Below are positions 14,504-22,439 of a stretch of 25,099 bases of DNA, piece by piece. The first letter of the stretch is position 1. The number at the start of each line of letters is the position of its first letter. Position numbers and translations under genes: made by a program. The stretch is from Maribacter sp. (GTDB lineage Bacteria; Bacteroidota; Bacteroidia; Flavobacteriales; Flavobacteriaceae), in the NCBI GenBank assembly GCA_003232155.1, contig QILY01000039.1, positions 1 through 25,099 of the forward strand, given 5' to 3'. The notes below the pieces were generated by a model that worked only from the letters and a program-made list of their open reading frames with translations, was not told the DNA's origin and did no database searches.

Positions 14504-15586
14504 ATGAAAAAAACACTCACTCTTCTATTCTTAACTTTTTCAAGCGTTCTTTTTGGACAAGAAATTGACTCAACAAAAATTGAACTAATTGAATCATACG
14601 AAAAAATTGTATACCAAATGAATTCTGATACTTTCAAAAAACAAAAATATTATTCAAAATTAGATAAAGCGTATAGATTTCCATGGCTGAGAAAAGAATA
14701 TACAACTAATCAGCTAAACAATAGTTTAGATACATTAATACAAAACGCAACATTAAAAATAGAAGAGGGGGATTTTTCAAAATTTAGTTTAAAGTTTTAT
14801 TCATATTTCCCAACTTATATTGATAATATAGATTCAGAACTATTTAAGCTAACAATTATAAGTCATGAAATTAAAGGTTTAAATGATGCTACAATCAAAA
14901 TAGGTAGTGGTATTACTGGTATTGGCACTAATTTTTCATCTGGATACGAAAACGGAAAGTCATATTCGAATTCTAGGAGAACTATAAATACATCTTTTGG
15001 TATACACTTAGAAGAAGATATGCAAAAAGAAGATTTGAAGGGTAAAGTGTTGTTTAATAGTAGGTTCTTGAAAGGCTATGATTATATCAAAATAGAAAAA
15101 TCAGATATTAGAAAATCATTGCTTATTGGAGAAATTGAGTTTACTGTAATTGATATTATTGAAAATACAATAATTTTAGACTTTAAACAAAGTTTGGAAG
15201 ATGTAACATTATTCAATTCTGCTAATATGGATGACAATGGAAATAGAATTGTTTCAATTGGATACTTTGATTTTCAAAAGTTACAAGATGAGGGTAAAAT
15301 TCCTTCCGATATTTTTCAGCAAGGAGAACATCTCCAAACAATGAATAAAAGTCTAATTAATTTATTTAAATTAAATCCTAATTTATCTTTTGCTGACTTC
15401 AAAGAATTAACTCACAAAAAAATTGTAGAAATTGTAGATTCCGAAAACCAAAAAGAAACAGCAAAGAAAGTTTTCGGTAAAGAATATGTATTATTTCATT
15501 TCGCTGATAAAATACAGAATTTCTATTTATTTCTGCCAAAGTATATTGAAAAAGAATTTAAAATGGAACTTATTGAAAAGCAATAA
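14504..15586 (+). CDS. Secreted protein of unknown function
   Basis: I do not recognise the family. The 360-aa protein starts with a signal peptide, MKKTLTLLFLTFSSVLFGQ, and should be periplasmic or surface exposed. The N-terminal ~100 residues are charged and helical. The middle is richer in strand-like sequence, with a glycine stretch, IKIGSGITGIGTNFSSGYENG (about 131-151). The C-terminal third, with KLNPNLSFADFKELTHKKIV, is again helical and lysine rich. No catalytic motif is visible. The gene is more AT-rich than the housekeeping neighbours and uses many AAA, ATT and TTA codons, in line with an acquired accessory gene. The small membrane protein gene follows after 27 bp and is probably cotranscribed. 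Confidence 0.7.
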   Translation: MKKTLTLLFLTFSSVLFGQEIDSTKIELIESYEKIVYQMNSDTFKKQKYYSKLDKAYRFPWLRKEYTTNQLNNSLDTLIQNATLKIEEGDFSKFSLKFYSYFPTYIDNIDSELFKLTIISHEIKGLNDATIKIGSGITGIGTNFSSGYENGKSYSNSRRTINTSFGIHLEEDMQKEDLKGKVLFNSRFLKGYDYIKIEKSDIRKSLLIGEIEFTVIDIIENTIILDFKQSLEDVTLFNSANMDDNGNRIVSIGYFDFQKLQDEGKIPSDIFQQGEHLQTMNKSLINLFKLNPNLSFADFKELTHKKIVEIVDSENQKETAKKVFGKEYVLFHFADKIQNFYLFLPKYIEKEFKMELIEKQ

Positions 15587-15613
15587 TTTCGCACAAAAAA
15601 CATTAATTAACCT

Positions 15614-15982
15614 ATGAAAACATATGAAATTGTAATCTTATCCATCATATTTCTTATTCTATGCTTTATAAGTTTCCTTTATTTTGTTTTGAGAACAAAA
15701 AAGAAAGATGTTACCAATGTTGCTCCTTATATAGAAATAATGAATAAAAAATTAATTTTAGAAAGAGATATGCTATTAGTAAAGAATGTAAATGATTATG
15801 CCTTTTATGAAAAAGAATATATAATAGTAGAAAAAGATGCAGTTCTAGGTGAAGAAATAATAGACAGAAATCTTCTAAAAGCAGGAACAAGCATAACCAT
15901 AAAACAAGCAAAATTATATACCAATGGAGTTAGTGGTACTACTCAAAGTATGGTTTTAGGACTACAGACTTTGGTGAAATAG
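15614..15982 (+). CDS. Small membrane-anchored protein of unknown function
   Basis: This 122-aa protein has a single N-terminal membrane span (IVILSIIFLILCFISFLYFV, about residues 6-25) followed by a basic RTKKK stop-transfer and a soluble domain of about 90 residues. That domain looks beta-rich (ILERDMLLVKNV, EYIIVEKDAVLGEEII, AGTSITIKQAKLYTNG). I do not recognise a family. The positive residues after the span suggest that the domain faces the cytoplasm. It lies 27 bp after the secreted 360-aa protein and shares its AT-rich base usage, so the two probably entered together and may work together; this is inference. Confidence 0.62.
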   Translation: MKTYEIVILSIIFLILCFISFLYFVLRTKKKDVTNVAPYIEIMNKKLILERDMLLVKNVNDYAFYEKEYIIVEKDAVLGEEIIDRNLLKAGTSITIKQAKLYTNGVSGTTQSMVLGLQTLVK

Positions 15983-16006
15983 AATTTGAGCATAATTGGG
16001 GTAAAA

Positions 16007-16040
16007 AAAACCCAAATTTCTTTCTTGAAAACCCAAATTT
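16007..16040. repeat. Direct repeat AAAACCCAAATTT x2
   Basis: Two identical 13-bp copies start 21 bp apart (16007 and 16028), about two helical turns, in AT-rich DNA behind the small membrane protein gene. The first copy can also pair with AATTGGGG just upstream to form a weak terminator-like hairpin. Apart from this, a hairpin at 16235-16249 and the toxin-antitoxin control region, I see nothing in 15983-16398. Confidence 0.4.
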
Positions 16041-16234
16041 TTTTACCTTCAAAAAACCAATCTGGAAAACAAATACTGTTTATACAGATAAGAAGTTTTA
16101 TTTAGGCCATAAATAATCTAGGACAACTTGAAAAAAACTTACCTATAAAATATATTTACCTACAAAAAAATGTTTGTTTAAAAATTAATGAATTATATGA
16201 AATCAGTATGACGTATCTTGACATATTGTAAGTG

Positions 16235-16249
16235 CTCGTCTATGACGAG
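16235..16249. repeat. REP-like short hairpin CTCGTC-TAT-GACGAG
   Basis: A perfect 6-bp stem with a 3-nt loop, unusually GC-rich for this AT-rich gap, followed by ATCGGCGGTTTC. The compact stem with a conserved-looking GC-rich tail resembles the REP-type repeats mobilised by Y1/RAYT transposases. Only one copy is seen here. Confidence 0.35.
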
Positions 16250-16335
16250 TATCGGCGGTTTCAGTGGAAAAGAACAGAGTAAGTGTAACATTCTCTAGCT
16301 CTCTAAAATTAAAATAAATGATTATTTTTAGACAA

Positions 16336-16379
16336 AAATGTCCAAATATGTCACATTTGGACATTTTTTAATATATTTG
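16336..16379 (+). promoter_or_regulatory. Operator palindrome and promoter of the ParD/ParE operon
   Basis: AAATGTCCAAAT (16336-16347) and ATTTGGACATTT (16355-16366) form a perfect 12-bp inverted repeat around ATGTCAC. A -7 box TATATTTG (16372-16379) follows at once, so a protein on the palindrome would cover the -33 region. A further half-site TTGGACAT recurs at 16393-16400, touching the parD start. This is the arrangement expected for autorepression by a ribbon-helix-helix antitoxin. The palindrome followed by T6 could also terminate transcription from upstream. Confidence 0.72.
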
Positions 16380-16398
16380 AGTGTAAATAGAATTGGAC

Positions 16399-16623
16399 AT
16401 GAATATTAGTTTTACTAAAAAACAGCAAGAATATATTAACGAACAAGTTGCATCTGGAGAGTATCAAAATAATAGTGAAGTAATTCGAGACGCTTTAAGG
16501 TTACATGGTATCTATAGAGAGAAGGTCATTCAGGATCTAAGAAAGGAAATCGAAAAAGGATGGAATGGTCCTGACAGTAAATTGTCAATGAGCCAAATAA
16601 TAGCATCCAAGAAAACCGTATGA
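16399..16623 (+). CDS. parD: Antitoxin, ParD/CopG-type ribbon-helix-helix
   Basis: The antitoxin of a type II toxin-antitoxin pair; it binds the toxin with its C-terminus and the operator with its N-terminus. The 74-aa protein starts at ATG 16399. A TTG at 16393 in the same frame is less likely, because the family begins MNISFTKKQQEYI. The N-terminal strand NISFT and the helices QEYINEQVASGEYQNNSEVI and RDALRL form the RHH fold with the typical GEYQNNSEVIRDALR motif. The tail (IEKGWNGPDSKLSMSQI) is the toxin-binding region. It overlaps the toxin gene by 4 bp (ATGA). Upstream lies a perfect palindrome that should be its operator. Confidence 0.88.
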   Translation: MNISFTKKQQEYINEQVASGEYQNNSEVIRDALRLHGIYREKVIQDLRKEIEKGWNGPDSKLSMSQIIASKKTV

Positions 16624-16916
16624 AATATAAATACGTTCTTTCTGAAGAAGCTGGCAATGATATTAATGATATTTTTGAATTCGGGGAGTATAAATTTGGT
16701 AGTGCGCAAGCAATCAACTACTTAATAGGTCTAGAGAATCACTTTGAACAATTAAGCAAGAACCCGGCTATCGGAAGAGAGAGAAATGATATAAAAAAAG
16801 CCCTCTATAGTCTGCCTTATATTTCTCATATTATATTTTACGGCATTCTTAAAGACAAAGTAAGAATTGTAAGAGTTTTGTATGGTGGAAGAGATTTGAT
16901 TAAGTTCTTGGAGTAA
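16620..16916 (+). CDS. parE: Toxin, ParE/RelE superfamily
   Basis: This 98-aa toxin is paired with the preceding antitoxin. The start MKYKYVLSEEAGNDINDIFE matches ParE family members (strand, then helix with the AxxDIxDI pattern). Also typical are YLIGLENHFEQLSKNPAIGRE in the helical hairpin and LPYISHIIFYGILKDKVRIV with the ending RVLYGGRDLIKFL. ParE toxins usually poison DNA gyrase and RelE toxins cleave mRNA at the ribosome; the pairing with ParD favours the gyrase type, but the target is not proven by sequence. The protein looks complete, with no frameshift, so the module is probably active. Confidence 0.87.
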   Translation: MKYKYVLSEEAGNDINDIFEFGEYKFGSAQAINYLIGLENHFEQLSKNPAIGRERNDIKKALYSLPYISHIIFYGILKDKVRIVRVLYGGRDLIKFLE

Positions 16917-16939
16917 AATTCAAACCCCAAACTTTTCCT

Positions 16940-16947
16940 TATCTTTG
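16940..16947 (+). promoter_or_regulatory. -7 promoter box TATCTTTG for the prolyl isomerase gene
   Basis: An exact TAnnTTTG match 23 bp before ATG 16971. No -33 TTG is seen at the standard spacing. It means the isomerase gene need not depend on parDE transcription. Confidence 0.45.
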
Positions 16948-16970
16948 CCGCTCATTAAAAAAAGCGCGAA

Positions 16971-17903
16971 ATGCAAGACGGAATCTACGCAAAATTCAAT
17001 ACTTCAAAAGGAGAAATACTAGTAAAATTAACACACGATAAAACCCCCGGAACGGTAGGTAACTTTGTTGCCCTAGCTGAAGGAAAAATAGAGAATAGTG
17101 TCAAAGCAAAAGGAGAGCCATATTATAACGGACTCAAATTTCACAGGGTGATTCCTGATTTTATGGTTCAAGGTGGATGCCCTTTAGGTACTGGTACTGG
17201 TGATGCAGGTTATAAGTTTGATGATGAGTTTCATCCAGAATTGACGCATGCCGCTCCTGGTGTTCTGTCTATGGCGAATGCTGGTCCTGGTACAAACGGA
17301 AGCCAGTTTTTTATTACGCATATAGCAACACCTTGGTTAGATAATAAGCATACCGTTTTTGGTCATGTAGAAAATGGGCAAGATGTAGTTGATGCTGTTG
17401 CTCAAGGTGATGATATTGAGAGTTTAGAGATTGTTAGAATTGGAACTGAAGCTGAAGCATGGAATGCTTTAGAAGCTTTTGATACTTTCAAAGGTTCAGG
17501 CGAATCGAGATTAGCTGAAGAAAAAGCAAAACAAGCTACCGAGTTAGATAAAGTAGCTGCTGGTTTTGATGAAACGGCATCAGGTTTACGTTACAAAATC
17601 ATTAATAAAGGTGATGGTACAAAGGCAGAAGCTGGTAATAATGTATCTGTACATTATGAAGGTTCCTTATTAAGCGGGCAAGTTTTTGACTCATCTTACA
17701 AGCGTAATGAACCTATTGATTTTCAATTAGGTGTTGGTCAGGTAATTGCAGGTTGGGATGAAGGCATTTCATTATTACAAATAGGTGATAAGGCTCGTTT
17801 TGTAATTCCTTCAGATTTAGCATACGGCAGTGCAGGTTCAGGTGGAGTAATTCCACCAAATGCAACTTTGATTTTCGATGTAGAATTAATGGGGATTAAA
17901 TAA
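16971..17903 (+). CDS. Dual-domain peptidyl-prolyl isomerase: cyclophilin-FKBP fusion
   Basis: It catalyses cis-trans isomerisation of Xaa-Pro bonds during folding. The 310-aa protein joins an N-terminal cyclophilin (about 1-150; FHRVIPDFMVQGG, NGSQFFIT, TPWLDNKHTVFG, retaining the catalytic Arg, Phe, Gln, Trp and His) to a C-terminal FKBP (about 205-310; VHYEGSLLSGQVFDSS, GVGQVIAGWDEG, LAYGSAGSGGVIPPN, IFDVEL, retaining Tyr, Asp, Val-Ile, Trp and Phe pocket residues). A helical linker of about 50 residues, rich in Glu, Lys and Ala, separates them. There is no signal peptide, so it should act in the cytoplasm. Dual-family immunophilins of this order are known from flavobacteria. Both active sites look intact. 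Confidence 0.93.
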   Translation: MQDGIYAKFNTSKGEILVKLTHDKTPGTVGNFVALAEGKIENSVKAKGEPYYNGLKFHRVIPDFMVQGGCPLGTGTGDAGYKFDDEFHPELTHAAPGVLSMANAGPGTNGSQFFITHIATPWLDNKHTVFGHVENGQDVVDAVAQGDDIESLEIVRIGTEAEAWNALEAFDTFKGSGESRLAEEKAKQATELDKVAAGFDETASGLRYKIINKGDGTKAEAGNNVSVHYEGSLLSGQVFDSSYKRNEPIDFQLGVGQVIAGWDEGISLLQIGDKARFVIPSDLAYGSAGSGGVIPPNATLIFDVELMGIK

Positions 17904-17923
17904 TAGTACCATTTTTCAATTCA

Positions 17924-18040
17924 AAGAGGGTTCCTAAAAGTCAAACCTATCTTTCATTTCGAGCGGCGGCGAGAACTTGAACATCTTGATTCCGCTCGAA
18001 ATGACAGAAAGAACAAAATTAGACTTTTTAGGAACTCTTT
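17924..18040. repeat. 117-bp nested inverted repeat, REP-like, also terminator-like
   Basis: The outer arms AAAGAGGGTTCCTAAAAGTC and GACTTTTTAGGAACTCTTT match with small indels. The inner arms TCATTTCGAGCGG (17954-17966) and CCGCTCGAAATGA (17992-18004) are perfect over 13 bp. TTTTTTG runs follow, so the structure could terminate transcription of the isomerase gene. The TCATTTCGAGCGG/CCGCTCGAAATGA core resembles a repeat I remember as frequent in flavobacterial intergenic DNA. Confidence 0.6.
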
Positions 18041-18113
18041 TTTGTTTTCTGTTCAGAGAATCTTCAGTATGTATGCTATTGGTTTCTTATAAAAGAAAAA
18101 ACGAAAATAGTAG

Positions 18114-18194
18114 CTAAGAAGCACGTCTCATGCTTATAATCAACATGATAAGGTTTACTATAATTAAGAATATAAGGATTCCGAAAAAGGCCAT
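18114..18194 (-). CDS. 26-aa single-span membrane microprotein, paralogue of its upstream neighbour
   Basis: ATG 18194 to TAG 18114 encodes a peptide made of one hydrophobic helix, FFGILIFLIIVNLIMLIIS, followed by a short basic end, MRRAS. The length and basic tail suggest an inner-membrane peptide with its C-terminus in the cytoplasm. On its own such a short frame would not be reported, but it shares 12 of 25 aligned residues with the 30-aa frame at 18283-18375, including the polar Asn, Ser and Arg at matching positions. The function is unknown. No strong ribosome binding site is visible, which is normal for this group. A perfect hairpin, AGAAGATA-TAG-TATCTTCT (18218-18236), lies between the two frames. 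Confidence 0.5.
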   Translation of the reverse strand: MAFFGILIFLIIVNLIMLIISMRRAS

Positions 18195-18282
18195 AACAGG
18201 ACTGGTTTTATATATAGAGAAGATATAGTATCTTCTTTATAAATAGAACAACTCAGCAGATAAAAACCCTACATTATCTGAT

Positions 18283-18375
18283 TTATTGTTGATTTTTTGA
18301 CCTTCCGATACTTAAGACCAACATTACAATATTCACAATAAGCATTATAAATAGAATACTAAAAAAAGTAAGCAT
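18283..18375 (-). CDS. 30-aa single-span membrane microprotein
   Basis: ATG 18375 to TAA 18283 encodes a peptide whose core is FFSILFIMLIVNIVMLVLS, followed by a polar basic tail, GRSKNQQ. It aligns with the 26-aa frame downstream with a single one-residue gap. The shared pattern is FF-x-IL, then IVN, ML, S and R. The pair lies on the same strand as the cold-shock gene but beyond its terminator, so it probably has its own promoter. I found no convincing full promoter, only imperfect -7 look-alikes near 18420-18435. The function is unknown; single-span peptides of this size often modulate membrane complexes or act as type I toxins. Confidence 0.5.
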   Translation of the reverse strand: MLTFFSILFIMLIVNIVMLVLSIGRSKNQQ

Positions 18376-18510
18376 ATTATTCTTAGGTTGATGGGGGGTA
18401 GTTAATAGTTGTTTGTCAAAAGATACAAATACACTACAAAGGTTGCGTAAATTCTTAAATAAAACTAAAAATTGTTAATTTATTTCTTACTTTCTATTAA
18501 AATGAGGTAT

Positions 18511-18539
18511 AAAAAAACCCTGACAAAGCTGTCAGGGTT
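18511..18539 (-). terminator. Rho-independent terminator of the cold-shock gene
   Basis: On the minus strand AACCCTGACA pairs perfectly with TGTCAGGGTT around a GCTT loop and is followed by an unbroken T7 run (A7 at 18511-18517 on the plus strand). It lies 28 bp after the stop codon. Confidence 0.88.
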
Positions 18540-18566
18540 ATACTATAAAAAAGTTTAATACCTTAC

Positions 18567-18761
18567 CTAGTCAACTACCTTCACATTAACGGCGTTCAAT
18601 CCTTTTTTACCTTGTTGTAGTTCAAATTCTACAACATCACCTTCTCGAACTTCATCGATTAAGCCAGAAATGTGTACAAAATGATCTTCGTTCGAACCAT
18701 CTTCAGTGATGAAACCATAACCTTTGGAATCGTTGAAGAATTTTACTGTTCCTTTACTCAT
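18567..18761 (-). CDS. Cold-shock domain protein, CspA family
   Basis: A single-stranded nucleic-acid binding protein, usually an RNA chaperone, in the cytoplasm. The 64-aa protein is one cold-shock domain with KFFNDSKGYGFI carrying RNP1 (KGYGFI, residues 13-18) and HFVHIS carrying RNP2 (27-32). The first residue of RNP2, normally Val, is His here. The GDVVEFELQQGKKGLNAVNV end is canonical. The gene stands alone between a -7 box and a strong terminator. The leader predicted from that box is only about 28 nt, shorter than the long regulatory leader of E. coli cspA, so that type of thermosensing leader is not apparent. Confidence 0.95.
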   Translation of the reverse strand: MSKGTVKFFNDSKGYGFITEDGSNEDHFVHISGLIDEVREGDVVEFELQQGKKGLNAVNVKVVD

Positions 18762-18794
18762 AATACTAAAAATTAAAAATTATTTATTAAAGGG

Positions 18795-18802
18795 CAAATA
18801 TA
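18795..18802 (-). promoter_or_regulatory. -7 promoter box TATATTTG for the cold-shock gene
   Basis: On the minus strand this is an exact TAnnTTTG match 33 bp before the ATG. No clear -33 TTG is present. Confidence 0.45.
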
Positions 18803-18842
18803 GTATATAATCTTTAAATGTGTGATTTTTCGGATGTTATAT

Positions 18843-21800
18843 TTATTTTTCCTGTAAAACCCTAACGTTATCTTTATATACGCGGTCTACTAAAATACGC
18901 CTTGGATCTATAGCCGCTTTTACTGGAAGCGAGTCTACTTGAAAGGTGAAATCCATTTTTTCTTGATCTATTCTGACCCTTTTTTCATAAATCAGTTCCT
19001 TTTCATCGCTATCTGCGAAAACACCAATATCTATCCAATCATCTATAGCAGTTTTATTTTCGTTTCCTAAACTATCCGCTTTCATTTTGTATGCTTCAAT
19101 ACTCATGGAGACTTCATATTTTCCATTATCCAATTTTTTGAAAGAGGCTTCTTTCAACCTATTGTCATATAAAGTAATTTCCTTTATCCAGTCTTTGATC
19201 AAATAATTCAAAGAATCGGGCACTCTAGGTTCTAAATGACGAATAAAGTCAAGCGAAGTAGGGTAGGGAGGTGCTTTATATCTAAACTCTTCTAAGAAAC
19301 TTTTCATAGCTATATTTACACTGTCTTCTCCTATATAATCTTGTAAGGCATAAAGAATTACACTTCCTTTGCCATAATGAATATACTGTTGGTTTTCTAC
19401 TTTATATATAGGTAGTTCTTTTTCAAGTTCACCACTTCGACCTCTTAGATACCGTTCATGATCGTATTTTAAAAATTCTCTCATTTTCATGGGAGTTTTT
19501 GAAATGCTCTTCATGGTCATTAAAGAAGAATATTCTGAAAAACTTTCACTAAGTAATGTGCCGCCTTGCATATTGGCACCAACTACTTGGTGCGCCCACC
19601 ATTGGTGCGCCATTTCATGTGCGATTACGGCATCAACCACATTATTTTCAGTTTCATCTTCAAGGTTGATAATAAAACCGATAGCTTCAGAATAGGGCAT
19701 AGTACCCGGAAATGCTTGGGCAAATGAAGCATACCTTGGAAACTCAATAATTCGACATTGTTTGTGCATATAAGGCCCAAAATTTTCAGAATAATAAATC
19801 AGTGAGCGCTCAACGGCATCAATCATATTCTCTACATTAACCCCATGTTGCCGATCATAATAAACTTCTATATCAACACCGTTCCATTCTCTTTTGGCGA
19901 CTTCAAATTTTGCTGATATAAATGAGTAAAAGTGCTGTGATGGTGTATCTAGTTTATAGTTGAAGTAATTACGGCCATCTTTCTCCCATTTCTTAATTAA
20001 TGACCCCGGTGCAACTGCAATTTGGTCGCTCGAAGTTGATACTATAGACTCAATATTTATATAATCAGAAGTTCCATTGGTTAAGTAATTCGCCATACAA
20101 TTGTCAGAACAATTGGCTTCTAGGGCAGGCATTCTTTTTTTAGGGGGTAGATCATATTTTTTACGGTCATTCTTACCGCTAATTTCTCGCCCTTCTGAGT
20201 AGCCCATTGAAGGTAGTATTTCAAAATTGTTGAGAAATGTACCATTTTTTACAATGTTGGTATTTCCCCTATTATTTTTAAACCCTTTGGTAATGTATTC
20301 TGTTTTTATTTCCACTTGCATAGTATCACCAGGCTGCATGGCATCTTTAAGTGTATAAATAAGATATCCCAGTTCTTTATCTTCAAATGATAAAGTGGCA
20401 TTCGGAATTTTGAACTTCGGATTCCAATCTCTATCAATATTAAAGTGCAGAGAATCTATAGCTTCAGTACTCTTATTTACCAACTGTAGTTCAGTTTTGG
20501 CATATACATCACGTTTATTAGGAAATATATCAACAAAATACTTGGCATCTGTTATTTTAGGATGGGTTGCGTTTTCATACTTTTTATATTTCTTTTCATA
20601 CTCCGCAGATAATTCTTCAAGTTCATCTCCTGTTCTGTAGGGATTCAGAACTTGGGTATTATAATACACATAACCGGCAAGAGCACTAAATATTATAACG
20701 GTAGCGGCCAATACTACTTTGTAGCTATTAGGAATTTGTTTTTTTGCAATCTTGAATCTTTTGGCCAATGAATTTCCCATTCCGCGATTAGATAAAGCTC
20801 CTGCAATCAATAAAGAAATTATCCCGAACAACATCCAATACCCATTGAACCATAAAGATCCTGTAAGGCCTGGTCCAAAACCGTTCATATCAGAATATGA
20901 TGTTGAAGGCCCACCGCCTATTGATAGCATATTACTTTGTATGTCTGCTATGAGCAAACCAATATCCCACACAAAAATGAGTAATATAGATACAAAATAT
21001 CCGATGTATTTATTGTTTACCAATACTTGAACCAAAATCATGAGACCACTCCATGTAAGATATACCACAAAATCATTCATGAAAAAATCTTTAATATAAA
21101 CACTAAGATCAATAGCTGTGAAACCGTTACCCAATTGATATAAAACCCCACAAATGATAAAAAAGAAATATAAAATTGTAGTTACGGTAACTAAAGAAAG
21201 AGCTTTAGCAATTAAAGAGACAAATGAAGTATGTGGTGTTGCATCTACTACTTCATTGATTTTATTATCTCTATCCCGCCAAATTAATTCCCCACTAAAG
21301 AAAACTAAAATGATAACAATAAAAATACCGGATGCGCCAGATACAGTATCAATTATTTTGTAGGTAACTGGGTAAGATTGTAAACCAAAATATTCATAAC
21401 CGCCCGCTAAATTTGCTATTAGTATAATGGCACTAAAAGCAAATAAAATTTTAAAGGTCACACTTTTAATAATGCTCAGGAAATTGATTTTAAAGAAACT
21501 CTTAAATTGCAACCATTCAGTAGCCCTACCAAATGCTGTATTTAATACAGGTAATTTGAAAGTGTTATTATCTTTAAACTCCTCAATATTACCTGCTTTC
21601 ACTTTTTTGTTTTTCTCACGGAAAGAAAAAGTGAAATAAGAAAGTAATAAAAATATCAGACCAACACCTATCCATAACAATCTGTTCCATAAGAGTAATC
21701 CATCAAAACCAGGACTTAACATATTTCTTTCTGCCGGGGTAAAGTATTTGGAGTAAACACTATAAGCACGAACACCAAAAGGGTCGGTTAAAGCTGCTAT

Positions 21801-22421
21801 GGTTTCATTATCTATATCAGAAAGTAAAGTGCCTGAAACAATATAACCTACAATAAAGATCATTGCGCCGACAAAAGAAATAACAGTACTTTTGAACCTA
21901 TTGGCTAATGCATAAATAATACTTCCTGCAATAAACATATTAGGTAAAATGAACAGAAAATAATTATTGATAAAAGTTTCAAGAAAAAACGGTCCATACC
22001 TTTCTGCATCTATCCATCCGAAAATAGGAGCTAAAAAAGTGCCAATAAAAACACCTATAAAAACACCCAACATAGGAACTGTAGCCATTAATAAAGCTCC
22101 TAAAAACCGCCCAAAAAAGTAACCGGGCTTACTTAACGGTGTGCTGAACAGAATTTCATTAAAATTATTGTTATGATCCCGCAAAGCTGCATTATTATAA
22201 AATGCAGTTGCAATTAAAAGCCCAAAAACAGTAAGAACTGTAGTGTAAATAGTTATGATATGTGGTGCATTGCGCATAACATTTCCTACTGAGCCTCCAA
22301 TAGAAACATTGTCGCTTATTACTGCAAAAAATACCAATAGGCTGATTATCCCTAAAAAGATATATACCATTGGTTGTTTTAGGGTATATCGTAATTCCGA
22401 TAAAAAGAAATTTTTAAACAT
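18843..22421 (-). CDS. ABC transporter permease fused to a periplasmic M1 aminopeptidase domain
   Basis: A 1192-aa inner-membrane protein. The N-terminal ~540 residues hold two ABC-2-like permease units of roughly six spans each (first units near 12-38, 58-80 and 105-130; a second set from about 325). A further span near 575-595 (VVLAATVIIFSALAGYVYY) leads into a non-cytoplasmic M1 peptidase-like region. Its zinc site HEMAH is at 935-939, with the next ligand Glu959 in LLSESFSEY, giving 19 residues between, one more than classic M1 enzymes. YGKGSVILYALQDYIG follows. Fusions of this type are known in Bacteroidetes, so the joined protein is not an assembly error. It lies 18 bp after the ATPase gene and forms an operon with it. 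The substrate is unknown; peptide export with trimming is speculation. Confidence 0.9.
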   Translation of the reverse strand: MFKNFFLSELRYTLKQPMVYIFLGIISLLVFFAVISDNVSIGGSVGNVMRNAPHIITIYTTVLTVFGLLIATAFYNNAALRDHNNNFNEILFSTPLSKPGYFFGRFLGALLMATVPMLGVFIGVFIGTFLAPIFGWIDAERYGPFFLETFINNYFLFILPNMFIAGSIIYALANRFKSTVISFVGAMIFIVGYIVSGTLLSDIDNETIAALTDPFGVRAYSVYSKYFTPAERNMLSPGFDGLLLWNRLLWIGVGLIFLLLSYFTFSFREKNKKVKAGNIEEFKDNNTFKLPVLNTAFGRATEWLQFKSFFKINFLSIIKSVTFKILFAFSAIILIANLAGGYEYFGLQSYPVTYKIIDTVSGASGIFIVIILVFFSGELIWRDRDNKINEVVDATPHTSFVSLIAKALSLVTVTTILYFFFIICGVLYQLGNGFTAIDLSVYIKDFFMNDFVVYLTWSGLMILVQVLVNNKYIGYFVSILLIFVWDIGLLIADIQSNMLSIGGGPSTSYSDMNGFGPGLTGSLWFNGYWMLFGIISLLIAGALSNRGMGNSLAKRFKIAKKQIPNSYKVVLAATVIIFSALAGYVYYNTQVLNPYRTGDELEELSAEYEKKYKKYENATHPKITDAKYFVDIFPNKRDVYAKTELQLVNKSTEAIDSLHFNIDRDWNPKFKIPNATLSFEDKELGYLIYTLKDAMQPGDTMQVEIKTEYITKGFKNNRGNTNIVKNGTFLNNFEILPSMGYSEGREISGKNDRKKYDLPPKKRMPALEANCSDNCMANYLTNGTSDYINIESIVSTSSDQIAVAPGSLIKKWEKDGRNYFNYKLDTPSQHFYSFISAKFEVAKREWNGVDIEVYYDRQHGVNVENMIDAVERSLIYYSENFGPYMHKQCRIIEFPRYASFAQAFPGTMPYSEAIGFIINLEDETENNVVDAVIAHEMAHQWWAHQVVGANMQGGTLLSESFSEYSSLMTMKSISKTPMKMREFLKYDHERYLRGRSGELEKELPIYKVENQQYIHYGKGSVILYALQDYIGEDSVNIAMKSFLEEFRYKAPPYPTSLDFIRHLEPRVPDSLNYLIKDWIKEITLYDNRLKEASFKKLDNGKYEVSMSIEAYKMKADSLGNENKTAIDDWIDIGVFADSDEKELIYEKRVRIDQEKMDFTFQVDSLPVKAAIDPRRILVDRVYKDNVRVLQEK

Positions 22422-22439
22422 AGTGTTTTGGTTCAGCAG

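Noticed and set aside
18795..18842. Long cspA-type cold-sensing leader
   Set aside because: The space between the -7 box and the ATG allows only about 28 nt, and no conserved cold-box-like structure is visible.
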